Source of the DNA: Thermoplasma acidophilum DSM 1728
GTDB lineage: Archaea; Thermoplasmatota; Thermoplasmata; Thermoplasmatales; Thermoplasmataceae
Direction of reading: 5' to 3'
NCBI RefSeq assembly: GCF_000195915.1
Contig: NC_002578.1
Coordinates: 1,111,644 to 1,175,643 of the forward strand
DNA: 64,000 bases
In this document: piece after piece, positions 57,035-64,000 of the stretch
Layout: each line of letters opens with the position of its first letter
Numbering within the stretch: the first letter of the stretch is position 1
Made by a program: the position numbers and the translations under genes
The notes under the pieces: model-generated
Database searches by the model: none
The model's input: only the letters and a program-made list of their open reading frames with translations
Told to the model about the DNA's origin: nothing

Positions 57035-58054
57035 TTACTGCACCCTGTAGCGCAAAATACCTGCAAATCCACCGAATTTCTTCACTATCTGCCCCGGATC
57101 ATTGCTCACGCTCACTATATGTATTCTCGTCCCAACCGTTTGAGCAATGCTCAGTGATCTTCTGCCATCCTCTGTTCTGAACATTTCATCGGTTATTATG
57201 AGGTCTGACAGGGCCCCCATCTGCAGAGCACTCTCAGTCTGGTCCCTCCCATAGACCCCCATATCTTTTTTCACTGCGACCAGAAACTCATCCACTATCT
57301 CCTTGTCCCTGGCGATCCTTTCATTACTCAGCAGCTTCGCCCCATCGGCGGAGGTTATGAATTCATAAACAGCGCCAGAATCAGTCCTGTTTGCCGGAAA
57401 ACTGCCGATGACATTTACTCCCCTCTGAGCGCAGTACCTTGCGAACCTGTCCCTGGCAAATCCCGGGCCGAGAATAATGATACTGTTGCTGTAGTTCTTC
57501 AGCGCGTTCACAATCTGATCGAAATATGAGGCTTCGGAATAGTTGCCCTCTGCGTATTTACCGGATCTCCCTGAATAGACAGTGCCGACCTGCTGGATTC
57601 CGTACGGATGTATCAGAAAAATCTGCGCTTCATCCTCATCCATGGCTACAGCGGTGTATACCGTAACGTATTTTTCATCCGTCGCCTCTTTCAAAAGATC
57701 GATGTGCTGGTCGTCCCATTCCTTGGTGATGGATATCTCGCTATCCACCGTGACCGTTATGGACTGGTGCTTACCCTTCGTATCCTCCGGCCCCTCAATA
57801 ACCGTTCCGAGTATGCGGAGCCTGTTGTCAAAGTCCTGGAATTCTATCTTCTCCACCTTGAGTCTTATCGTTATCGGGATCCTTTCACGTTCCCTCGATC
57901 TCTGCACATCGGCTGATTCTTCGACCCGCCTGAATGTGATTGCTGAAACCTCATCGCCTTCAGAGAGTATATTTCTCAGATACCAGAGATCGTCCAGGCT
58001 TTCAATGCGTATTCTGTACGTGCTGTTCTTAAGATCCTCTTCCAAAATTCGCAT
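57035..58054 (-). CDS. pelA: Pelota (Dom34, archaeal ribosome rescue factor)
   Basis: Splits stalled ribosomes together with aEF1alpha and ABCE1. In 339 residues the Sm-like N domain (1-130; MRILEEDLKNSTYRIRIESLDDLWYL, GDEVSAITFRRVEE), a central eRF1-like domain 2 (YFDQIVNALKNYSNSIIILGPGFARDRFA) and a C-terminal L7Ae-like domain (GALSDLIITDEMFR...IHIVSVSNDPGQIVKKFGGFAGILRY) are in the usual order. The GGQ loop of eRF1 is absent, as expected. It is the last gene of a run with ubiX and the Mut7-C gene, each separated by 7 bases. Confidence 0.95.
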   Translation of the reverse strand: MRILEEDLKNSTYRIRIESLDDLWYLRNILSEGDEVSAITFRRVEESADVQRSRERERIPITIRLKVEKIEFQDFDNRLRILGTVIEGPEDTKGKHQSITVTVDSEISITKEWDDQHIDLLKEATDEKYVTVYTAVAMDEDEAQIFLIHPYGIQQVGTVYSGRSGKYAEGNYSEASYFDQIVNALKNYSNSIIILGPGFARDRFARYCAQRGVNVIGSFPANRTDSGAVYEFITSADGAKLLSNERIARDKEIVDEFLVAVKKDMGVYGRDQTESALQMGALSDLIITDEMFRTEDGRRSLSIAQTVGTRIHIVSVSNDPGQIVKKFGGFAGILRYRVQ

Positions 58055-58061
58055 GGTGAGT

Positions 58062-58493
58062 TCATTCCCCTTTCGGCCTTAGATTCTCTATCTTTCTGTA
58101 TATACGTCTGTAATGACTGCCCTTCCAGTACATCTTATGACAACCCGTGCATATGTATACGTCCCTGTGATTCCTCAGGTACTCGGGTATCTTTGACCTC
58201 AATTTTACAAGTCTGCCGTTGCACACGGGGCATCTCATGAACCTGTCCTTCATCCTCGATGAGAAATGAGCTATGAAGTCACGCAGCTGATCATTTATGT
58301 CATCATAGGGCTCGAAAATGGACATTGGATACTTCTGGTACATCCCGTAATCCCTTGTTATTATTATTCTGCCCTCCGACCTGCTTTTCGTTATTATCTC
58401 ATCGTCAGGTACGGTACCTGAGGGGTAGTATACATCGTATCCCATGAGCCTTATCCATCTGGCCAGCTTTCCAAGCATCTGGTCAACCGTCAA
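58062..58493 (-). CDS. Mut7-C RNase-domain protein with zinc ribbon
   Basis: A ~143-residue PIN-like ribonuclease-type protein (DUF82/Mut7-C). The start TVDQMLGKLARWIRLMGYDVYYPSG contains the family D-x-M-L-G-K-L-A-R-W-L-R motif. IIITRDYGMY follows. A C-terminal zinc ribbon holds CPVCNGRLVK and YICTGCHKMYWKGSHYRRI. The start is placed at TTG 58493, with GGTGA (58503-58507 region, overlapping the ubiX stop) upstream; the longer open frame overlaps ubiX and is not family-like. Linked to pelota, so RNA decay on stalled ribosomes is a plausible theme (inference). Confidence 0.82.
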   Translation of the reverse strand: MTVDQMLGKLARWIRLMGYDVYYPSGTVPDDEIITKSRSEGRIIITRDYGMYQKYPMSIFEPYDDINDQLRDFIAHFSSRMKDRFMRCPVCNGRLVKLRSKIPEYLRNHRDVYICTGCHKMYWKGSHYRRIYRKIENLRPKGE

Positions 58494-58500
58494 TTTTATT

Positions 58501-59043
58501 TCACCATCTCTTGATGAGGTCGTTTCCAACACCAACCAGATCGAGAATTCTAGATACAACGAACGCCACCATATCATCAACCGACTTGGGCTTTGTGTAA
58601 AATCCAGGCGACGCCGGCGCCACGATAACACCGTTTTCAGATAGATAAGTCATATTCTTCAGATCTATCGTGCTAAGCGGCATTTCACGCGGGACAACGA
58701 TGAGGCGCCTTCTCTCCTTAAGGGAAACAGCTGCCGCCCTTGTTATGAGGGTGTCTGATATTCCGGCAGCTATCTTGGAAATGGTCGTTATAGAGCATGG
58801 AACTATGACCATGGAATCGAAGAGGAAGCTTCCAGAACTTATTGGAGCTGAAAAGTCATCGTCCTCATAATTATGGGAGGCGAGTGATCTTATGTATTCG
58901 ATGTTTTCATCCGATTCATATTGTATGACCTTTTTTGCCGCTTCGGATATGACAAGGTAGGTATCATGGCCCCGGAGATTCTCCAGGAACCTGACCGCGT
59001 ATGGGATTCCTGACGCGCCAGATATGCCGACGACTATTCTCAT
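58501..59043 (-). CDS. ubiX: flavin prenyltransferase UbiX
   Basis: Makes prenylated FMN, the cofactor of UbiD-type decarboxylases. In 180 residues: IVVGISGASGIPYAVRFLE (FMN loop), SGSFLFDSMVIVPCSITTISKIAAGISDTLITRAAAVSLKERR and LIVVPREMPLS, then NGVIVAPASPGFYTKPKSVDDMVAFVVSRILDL, all standard for UbiX. No ubiD is in the window. It overlaps no gene but abuts Mut7-C and the surface-protein gene upstream (12 bases). Confidence 0.94.
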   Translation of the reverse strand: MRIVVGISGASGIPYAVRFLENLRGHDTYLVISEAAKKVIQYESDENIEYIRSLASHNYEDDDFSAPISSGSFLFDSMVIVPCSITTISKIAAGISDTLITRAAAVSLKERRRLIVVPREMPLSTIDLKNMTYLSENGVIVAPASPGFYTKPKSVDDMVAFVVSRILDLVGVGNDLIKRW

Positions 59044-59055
59044 TATTTTTTCTGA

Positions 59056-59601
59056 TTATTTCCTCCTATTAAAAACATAGTAAAGCACGAATATAGATGC
59101 GAAGAGTACGACTATTACACCTATGCCTATGTATTCACCAGTGTGGTTTACCACCGGCTTTGAGAACGAGAATCCAGGGTACGCGCCGGCATCTAACGCC
59201 TGTATGTTGGTGTAGCCAGATATCTGCGATGGCTTATTCTCTATGGATATGAAGGCCTTTGTCATATTCTGAACGCTTGGGAAGCCTATCTGGGAGAGCG
59301 CCACCACAAGCTCCAGACCGTATGGGTTAAGTCCGGTATAACTTAGATCGAATACTATTAGATCCTGCGTTGAGACGTTGGTCCAGTTGTAGGATATCAG
59401 CGATTTGTTATCTATAACATCGCTGAAGAATGAGTTCCACTCTGTCTGTGTTATGCTGTAATGCGTTGAGCCATAATAGTAAGTTATGGAGGGTAGCGAC
59501 GAGGGGGGAGGCGGAAGCGTCGGAGTGCTGGCCATAGATACAGCTGGCAAGGAAAGCAGCGCAAGTGCCAGTATGAGTGCTGTGATCAGTTTGAATCTCA
59601 T
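59056..59601 (-). CDS. small surface protein with signal peptide and C-terminal anchor
   Basis: A 181-residue protein with an N-terminal signal (MRFKLITALILALALLSLPA), a short Pro/Ser-rich segment (TPTLPPPPSSLPS), an outer domain of ~100 residues with several N-x-S/T sequons, and one C-terminal membrane helix (YIGIGVIVVLFASIFVLYYVF) ending NRRK. I do not recognise a family. A TATA box at 59624-59634 lies ~28 bases upstream, so it has its own leaderless promoter although it follows the large surface-protein gene by 44 bases. Confidence 0.7.
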   Translation of the reverse strand: MRFKLITALILALALLSLPAVSMASTPTLPPPPSSLPSITYYYGSTHYSITQTEWNSFFSDVIDNKSLISYNWTNVSTQDLIVFDLSYTGLNPYGLELVVALSQIGFPSVQNMTKAFISIENKPSQISGYTNIQALDAGAYPGFSFSKPVVNHTGEYIGIGVIVVLFASIFVLYYVFNRRK

Positions 59602-59623
59602 TCAGGACGAGAATGAAAATATT

Positions 59624-59634
59624 GTTTAAATATT
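59624..59634 (-). promoter_or_regulatory. TATA box of the small surface-protein gene
   Basis: The reverse strand reads AATATTTAAAC before the ATG at 59601. It can serve the 59.6-57.0 kb run (small surface protein, ubiX, Mut7-C, pelota). Confidence 0.55.
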
Positions 59635-59645
59635 TATCCGCAGGA

Positions 59646-62600
59646 TCATTCTCTTCCGACTATGAACTCGTGTCCATCCGGATCGGTTTCTACTGATATG
59701 CTGTTACGGGCCCTCTCATCTTCTATGGCTCTCACCACCTGTTTCCTGGTGAACCTCTTCCTTCTTGCAACCCTTAAAACGTCCTTTACAGATGATCCTC
59801 CGGAGCTCGTTATCAGTTCATGGAGGTGTTCCAGATCCCTGTTCCTCGTGGCAAGGTAAATCGGTGGCACTACGGCGATGACTGCTGGTGAAAATGCCAT
59901 GTAGGATGGCGAATAGAACCTGTAAGCCGCTTTGCCGCTGGCATTACCGATAGACACCTTGACGATGACAACGTTGGGGCCGGGCCTATTTGCCATGCTT
60001 ACGTTGTAGCCTTCGTATTGCCTTCCGTTGATGTACCATGTGACCTTATAACCGGAAATATGGTATCCATGGACTTGGATCCGCAACCGCGTGGTTAAAA
60101 GCGAAACATGGGAAGTTATGCTTACTGAACGTATCTCTGGATATGGATACTCCTGCAGTTCGTATACAGAATAATTCGCATTTCCGTAGACGTTTCTGCC
60201 AGATACGTTTACCGTAAGGTTCCCGTCCGATCTTATTCTGTAAAGTACGGTGCCGTTATTCGCGTAGTATGCTGTATTTCCGATCCTTATCATTATGTCG
60301 GTGACATTCTGCTGCCGTACCGATACGAGAAGGTATGCTGATCCATTGGCCGTTTCATTGGCGAACTCCGCGTAAATACGTGGACGGCAAAGCGATGCCT
60401 CCACATAGAGCTTGATGACTCCGTAGTTGCCCGTTGATGTATAATTGTAAAATAAAAAGGTATAATTTCCATAGCCTGGAAGTGCCAGGACGTTTTCATC
60501 GATGCTGAAGTTGTAGATCAGGTTTCTGGTACTGAAAGGAACCGTAACATTTGTTGAATTGGTGAAAATTCTATATGATAGGGATTCGGGCACCGTGCTA
60601 TTTTCATATATTGATATATTTTGGTAGGATTCAGTACCGCTGGGTGAAACTGCCTCTATGGCTATTGTATAATTACCGTTGGTTATAAAGTATGGAGATG
60701 ATCCGTTGAATGTGATCGATGCTCTATTAACGAAAGAAAATGAGGCGATCTCACCACCCTTATACAGTATGTGTATGAAAATGTCAGATGAAACGTTCGC
60801 AGATACGTTCAGGTGCATCGTGTTGTTTCTGGAATTCCCGTAGAATGAGTAGAATCTGCTTTCTGTGCTGTTCACGGTGAGAAGCGGCGCAAAGGTGATC
60901 ACGTTCACGTACCCGGTGAAAACGGTTATGTTCTTGCCATGGTATGAAACGTATACGGTCAGGTTGTTGATACCCTCATGTCCTTGAATGATTACGGTAT
61001 CGTTACCATGGGCGATCACACCGGCGGAAGCTACGGTAAAATTATAGCCTGCGGGATAAAGAGTGACCGGAATATCCGATGTGCTGAAATACTCACCGCT
61101 GTATATGCTGACGGAGAAATTCTCCATTCTGTACACATGGTATACGAGATCGTCCCTGAATACGATTCCGAATCTATCAATAACAGAAACATTCACATAA
61201 TCCATACCTGTCTGGTTGAGTACCAGGCTCGCGTTTCCCGCATACAGGTGATCAACGCCGTTTATGGATATCGCCACCTCAGATACTATCGGATCATCCT
61301 CGATGCCTATGGATACGTTCTGATCCAGGAGCACATATGAACCGTTGCCCAGTGAACTTGTTATCAGCGGGACATAGTTGTCCACAAAGATAGACCCGCT
61401 GTATTCGCGCCGGTATCCAATGGAATTGTTCACGTAGAGCGATATGTTTTGCGTACCGTTGTTTAGCAATGCGCTGTCAATCGGAAAACTGGAATTGCCG
61501 AATGCTGTTTCCGAAATGTTCCCTATTCTGAGTATTGCGCGGTATGGATATGCAGAATCCACGGTGAAGTTGAGCCAGGAATACCCCCTTATATACCGAG
61601 GCTGATAGAAATTAACTGAGATGCTGCCGTTGATCGGCACAACAACACCGGTGTACAGGATAGTTATGGATCCGCCAATGGCCACTAGAATATAGCTTGA
61701 ATTGCTAGCTGAAGCATAATATACATGCGTTCCGGTGCCGATGATCCTATTTCCAATGATAACATCACTGTTCTGATAGAAAAGGCCAACGGATGCATCT
61801 ACCTTGCCAAAAATCATATGATCGCCATAGACGCCAATACCGTTTGCATTGTAGAGGATGCAGGTGGACCCATCTGAAATGCCACCGATCCGGTCGGTGG
61901 TATTGGAGAATGCCCCTTCAACTACCGTGCCGTTGCTCATAAAGTATGCGATGTTTTCCCTAGAGCTATCGTTGTACATCCATACGGAACTGTTCGATGC
62001 ATTGTAGTATTCGAATGTGCCGTATCCGATCATCTTCACATTTCGATTCTCAAGGGAGTATGCGTACGTTGTCGATTTATTGAACATGAAGATGTAGTCA
62101 AAGGCAGCATACTCCCGGTATCCCGTGAGGTTCAGATGCACGTCTCCAATTTCAGCAACAGTAAGGGTGGAGAGGTTGACCGATACGATTTCGGTTTCGT
62201 TTCCCGCAGCCTCCGCTGCGTAAAGCGTATTTCCGTACGCGGAGAACGTGGTAAAATCATCATGTAATATCCTGTACGTGCTCATGTTGAGATAGTTCGA
62301 TACGTATATCCCGGTCTCATTGATGCCGATGATGGAATTTCTGGTATAATCTGGATAGTAATAGGTTCCGTTTTCGTACGGTAGATCCGTATAATACGTG
62401 CTGTAAAGGCCTGAATCCTGCGTGAGATTGATTGGATAATTTCCGAGCGATATGTTGTAGAGGGTCATGTTGACGGCATTGGATCCTATCAGAAGGCTGG
62501 TTTCACCGGCAGGTATGGAGGTGTTGAAGTCTATTGGCATGTTTAACCCATCGCTGCTTGTGTTCAGAAACACAAGAGTCTGATTGTGGAAAAATGCGAA

Positions 62601-63068
62601 TTTCATTGTGTAAATGATGTTTGCAGAAACCGTAGTTCCTGTGTGTGCGGTGATAGGAGAATACTCCTCTAAATTCTGAGAGTTCGAGAAATCCATTGCG
62701 ATGCCGGAGCCTTGCGATCTCAGTATGATGTCGTTGATATCGGCTCCGCCGATCCCATTTTCAGAATAGTTGAATACAAAGGCGAGATCCTGGCCGATCC
62801 TCCTGTCAAACGATATATTGAGGTATGTACCATTTGAATCTAGGTCAAGCGAAAATATGTTCAGGCCAAGTCGTCCGTAAATGTCTTTTATTCCAATTTT
62901 GGCCCCGCTCACGTCATTTATAACGCTGAAGGAGAAGTTGGTGCTATTCGCAGGAAATGATCCGGGGCTTTGTCCTGAGAAATTGTAATATTCATGCCCC
63001 GCACTGATGAGGGTGAACGACGGTATGGTAATTATTGCAACTATTACAGCAATTATAACTTTGTTCAT
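59646..63068 (-). CDS. giant surface protein with beta-rich ectodomain and cytoplasmic winged-helix-like tail
   Basis: A 1140-residue protein of unknown family. Signal peptide ~1-23. Residues ~30-215 look like a lectin/LamG-type beta sandwich (FSLDLDSNGTYLNISFDRRIG). Residues ~230-490 have repeated short blocks such as GNTLYAAEAAGNETEIVSVNL, suggestive of a beta-propeller. Residues ~490-1050 look like serial Ig-like domains (VDNYVPLITSSL...). More than fifty N-x-S/T sequons are visible. One membrane helix (MAFSPAVIAVVPPIYLA) precedes a ~70-residue basic tail with VKDVLRVARRKRFTRKQVVRAIEDE and a wing-like SISVETDPDGHEFIV, which resembles a winged helix. TATA box at 63087-63096. A membrane-bound one-component regulator is a hypothesis only. 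Confidence 0.75.
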   Translation of the reverse strand: MNKVIIAVIVAIITIPSFTLISAGHEYYNFSGQSPGSFPANSTNFSFSVINDVSGAKIGIKDIYGRLGLNIFSLDLDSNGTYLNISFDRRIGQDLAFVFNYSENGIGGADINDIILRSQGSGIAMDFSNSQNLEEYSPITAHTGTTVSANIIYTMKFAFFHNQTLVFLNTSSDGLNMPIDFNTSIPAGETSLLIGSNAVNMTLYNISLGNYPINLTQDSGLYSTYYTDLPYENGTYYYPDYTRNSIIGINETGIYVSNYLNMSTYRILHDDFTTFSAYGNTLYAAEAAGNETEIVSVNLSTLTVAEIGDVHLNLTGYREYAAFDYIFMFNKSTTYAYSLENRNVKMIGYGTFEYYNASNSSVWMYNDSSRENIAYFMSNGTVVEGAFSNTTDRIGGISDGSTCILYNANGIGVYGDHMIFGKVDASVGLFYQNSDVIIGNRIIGTGTHVYYASASNSSYILVAIGGSITILYTGVVVPINGSISVNFYQPRYIRGYSWLNFTVDSAYPYRAILRIGNISETAFGNSSFPIDSALLNNGTQNISLYVNNSIGYRREYSGSIFVDNYVPLITSSLGNGSYVLLDQNVSIGIEDDPIVSEVAISINGVDHLYAGNASLVLNQTGMDYVNVSVIDRFGIVFRDDLVYHVYRMENFSVSIYSGEYFSTSDIPVTLYPAGYNFTVASAGVIAHGNDTVIIQGHEGINNLTVYVSYHGKNITVFTGYVNVITFAPLLTVNSTESRFYSFYGNSRNNTMHLNVSANVSSDIFIHILYKGGEIASFSFVNRASITFNGSSPYFITNGNYTIAIEAVSPSGTESYQNISIYENSTVPESLSYRIFTNSTNVTVPFSTRNLIYNFSIDENVLALPGYGNYTFLFYNYTSTGNYGVIKLYVEASLCRPRIYAEFANETANGSAYLLVSVRQQNVTDIMIRIGNTAYYANNGTVLYRIRSDGNLTVNVSGRNVYGNANYSVYELQEYPYPEIRSVSITSHVSLLTTRLRIQVHGYHISGYKVTWYINGRQYEGYNVSMANRPGPNVVIVKVSIGNASGKAAYRFYSPSYMAFSPAVIAVVPPIYLATRNRDLEHLHELITSSGGSSVKDVLRVARRKRFTRKQVVRAIEDERARNSISVETDPDGHEFIVGRE

Positions 63069-63086
63069 ATGACCATAAATTTAACG

Positions 63087-63096
63087 AATATAAAAA
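63087..63096 (-). promoter_or_regulatory. TATA box of the giant surface-protein gene
   Basis: The reverse strand reads TTTTTATATT centred ~24 bases before the ATG at 63068. The remaining gap to 63190 has no other feature. Confidence 0.5.
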
Positions 63097-63190
63097 TTAT
63101 ATTTTTACCGTGAATGGTATCGACAAGTGAAAATGTAATACAAATTTCACGCTAAACCCGCATTAAAAGGCTGCGAATCACATGGATAGA

Positions 63191-63198
63191 TTTATATC
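63191..63198 (+). promoter_or_regulatory. TATA box of gap (leaderless)
   Basis: TTTATATC centred ~26 bases before the ATG at 63221. A second AT-rich block (TTATATAAC, 63200-63208) is too close to the start to be the working box. Confidence 0.5.
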
Positions 63199-63220
63199 AT
63201 TATATAACTTACAAACTCGA

Positions 63221-64000
63221 ATGATCAGAGTAGGCATTAACGGTTATGGAACCATAGGAAGGAGGGTTGCTCGGGCAGTATCTCTTCAGGATGACATGAT
63301 CGTAACGGGCATAGTGAAGACAAAACCCGACTACGTCAGCATGGTTGCATCCAGAGACTTCAAAATTTTTGTTCCCGATAAATCCTATGAGAAGGCATTT
63401 CAGGATGCAGGAATAAAGGTTGAAGGTACTGTTGAGAATCTGATCGATGATTCGGAGATCATAGTTGATGCGACTCCAGAGGGACAGGGAGAGAAGAACA
63501 AGGATCTGTACGTCAAGAGAAGGATAAAGGCCATATTTGAGGGGGGAGAGGAGCCAGAGATCGCGCAGGCCAGCTTCAATGCGTATTCAAACTTCGAAGA
63601 GGCCCGATCCAAGGATTACGTCAGGGTGGTGTCATGCAACACTACCGCGCTGGCCAGAACGCTCCATCCACTCAGAGAAAGATTTGGGATAAGGTATGTG
63701 GACGCAACGATAGTCAGGCGGGCAACCGATCCCAACGACAGCAAGAAGGGGCCGATAAACGCTGTGGAGCCAAGTCTCTCCATACCGTCCCATCATGCGC
63801 CTGACCTCAGGACAGTAATGAGCGGTCTGAATGTGAGCACCATTGCGATAAAGGCGCCGACGACCCTGATGCACGTTCATGCTGTCAGAGTTGAGCTGGA
63901 GAAGGATGCCTCAAAGAACGATGTAATTGAAGCATGGAGGTCCTACAGAAGGATAATGGAGATAGGAAAGAACAGCGGCATAACGTCCACGGGGCAGATG
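63221..64000 (+). CDS. gap: glyceraldehyde-3-phosphate dehydrogenase, archaeal type (3' end outside window)
   Basis: Archaeal class II, phosphorylating GAPDH (NAD(P)+). The first 260 residues are present and the frame is open at the edge. It starts [20 protein letters not shown] (Rossmann GxGxxG). DATPEGQG follows, and the catalytic Cys139 lies in [12 protein letters not shown]; archaeal enzymes have SCNTT where bacterial ones have [26 protein letters not shown] and the catalytic His region PSHHAPD are typical of the archaeal form. The ATG is set by TATA spacing. PGK, its partner, is ~26 kb to the left. Confidence 0.95.

Overview
The window is a stretch of archaeal chromosome from the order Thermoplasmatales. 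Gene content and order point to Thermoplasma, most likely T. acidophilum; this species assignment is inference from memory of the families and was not checked by a search. The archaeal marks are ribosomal proteins S8e, L10e, S24e and S27ae, eIF5A, pelota, a GINS subunit, Rpo7/Spt4, CTP-type riboflavin kinase, GTP-type dephospho-CoA kinase, membrane LonB, a KEOPS subunit and archaeal RNase P RNA. The Thermoplasma marks are a bacterial-type DNA gyrase (gyrB-gyrA), a complete grpE-dnaK-dnaJ operon, and many genes that seem to be leaderless, with a TATA box about 24-28 bases before the start codon. Coding density is high and I see no insertion sequence, prophage or CRISPR array.

Layout. 1-8.9 kb: rps8e (cut by the edge), a NifX-like protein, GINS, a DUF2070 membrane protein, purS, a plasma-membrane proton P-type ATPase, CsaA, an esterase, a zinc mini-protein and a glycosyltransferase. 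8.9-13.1 kb: RNase P RNA, a molybdate/tungstate ABC transporter and an isochorismatase-like hydrolase. 13.1-21.2 kb: gyrBA, a TusA-like protein, rpl10e, the eIF5A-agmatinase pair and a nucleoside deaminase. 21.3-25.8 kb: a PadR-MFS-secreted-protein cassette, an intron-bearing tRNA-Gly and ribK. 25.9-36.5 kb: purL, glycosyltransferase, NAD-kinase-like, transporters, UDP-sulfoquinovose synthase and a sugar nucleotidyltransferase. 36.5-45.7 kb: pgk, prefoldin alpha, ftsY, an aminotransferase with cobS, cgi121-lonB, an HTH protein, NfeD and a PEBP protein. 45.8-52.5 kb: MFS, grpE-dnaK-dnaJ and the rpo7-spt4-dpck-rps24e-rps27ae operon. 52.5-64 kb: DUF2175, DUF763, a frameshifted glycerol kinase, DUF981, tRNA-Glu, pelota, Mut7-C, UbiX, a small surface protein, a 1140-residue surface receptor-like protein and the start of GAPDH.

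How genes fit together. Agmatinase feeds the polyamine route whose product modifies the neighbouring eIF5A. PGK and GAPDH are glycolytic/gluconeogenic partners. UDP-sulfoquinovose synthase, the nucleotidyltransferase and the glycosyltransferases fit the sulfonated surface glycans of Thermoplasma. LonB, NfeD, prefoldin and the DnaK system form a protein quality-control theme. The points most worth a second look are a glycerol kinase whose promoter-proximal ATG lies in another frame at an A-run, a giant secreted/anchored protein ending in a cytoplasmic winged-helix-like tail, the PadR-MFS-Ig-protein cassette, a tRNA-Gly with a 12-base intron in a minimal bulge-helix-loop, and a tRNA-Glu with C at T-loop position 55.
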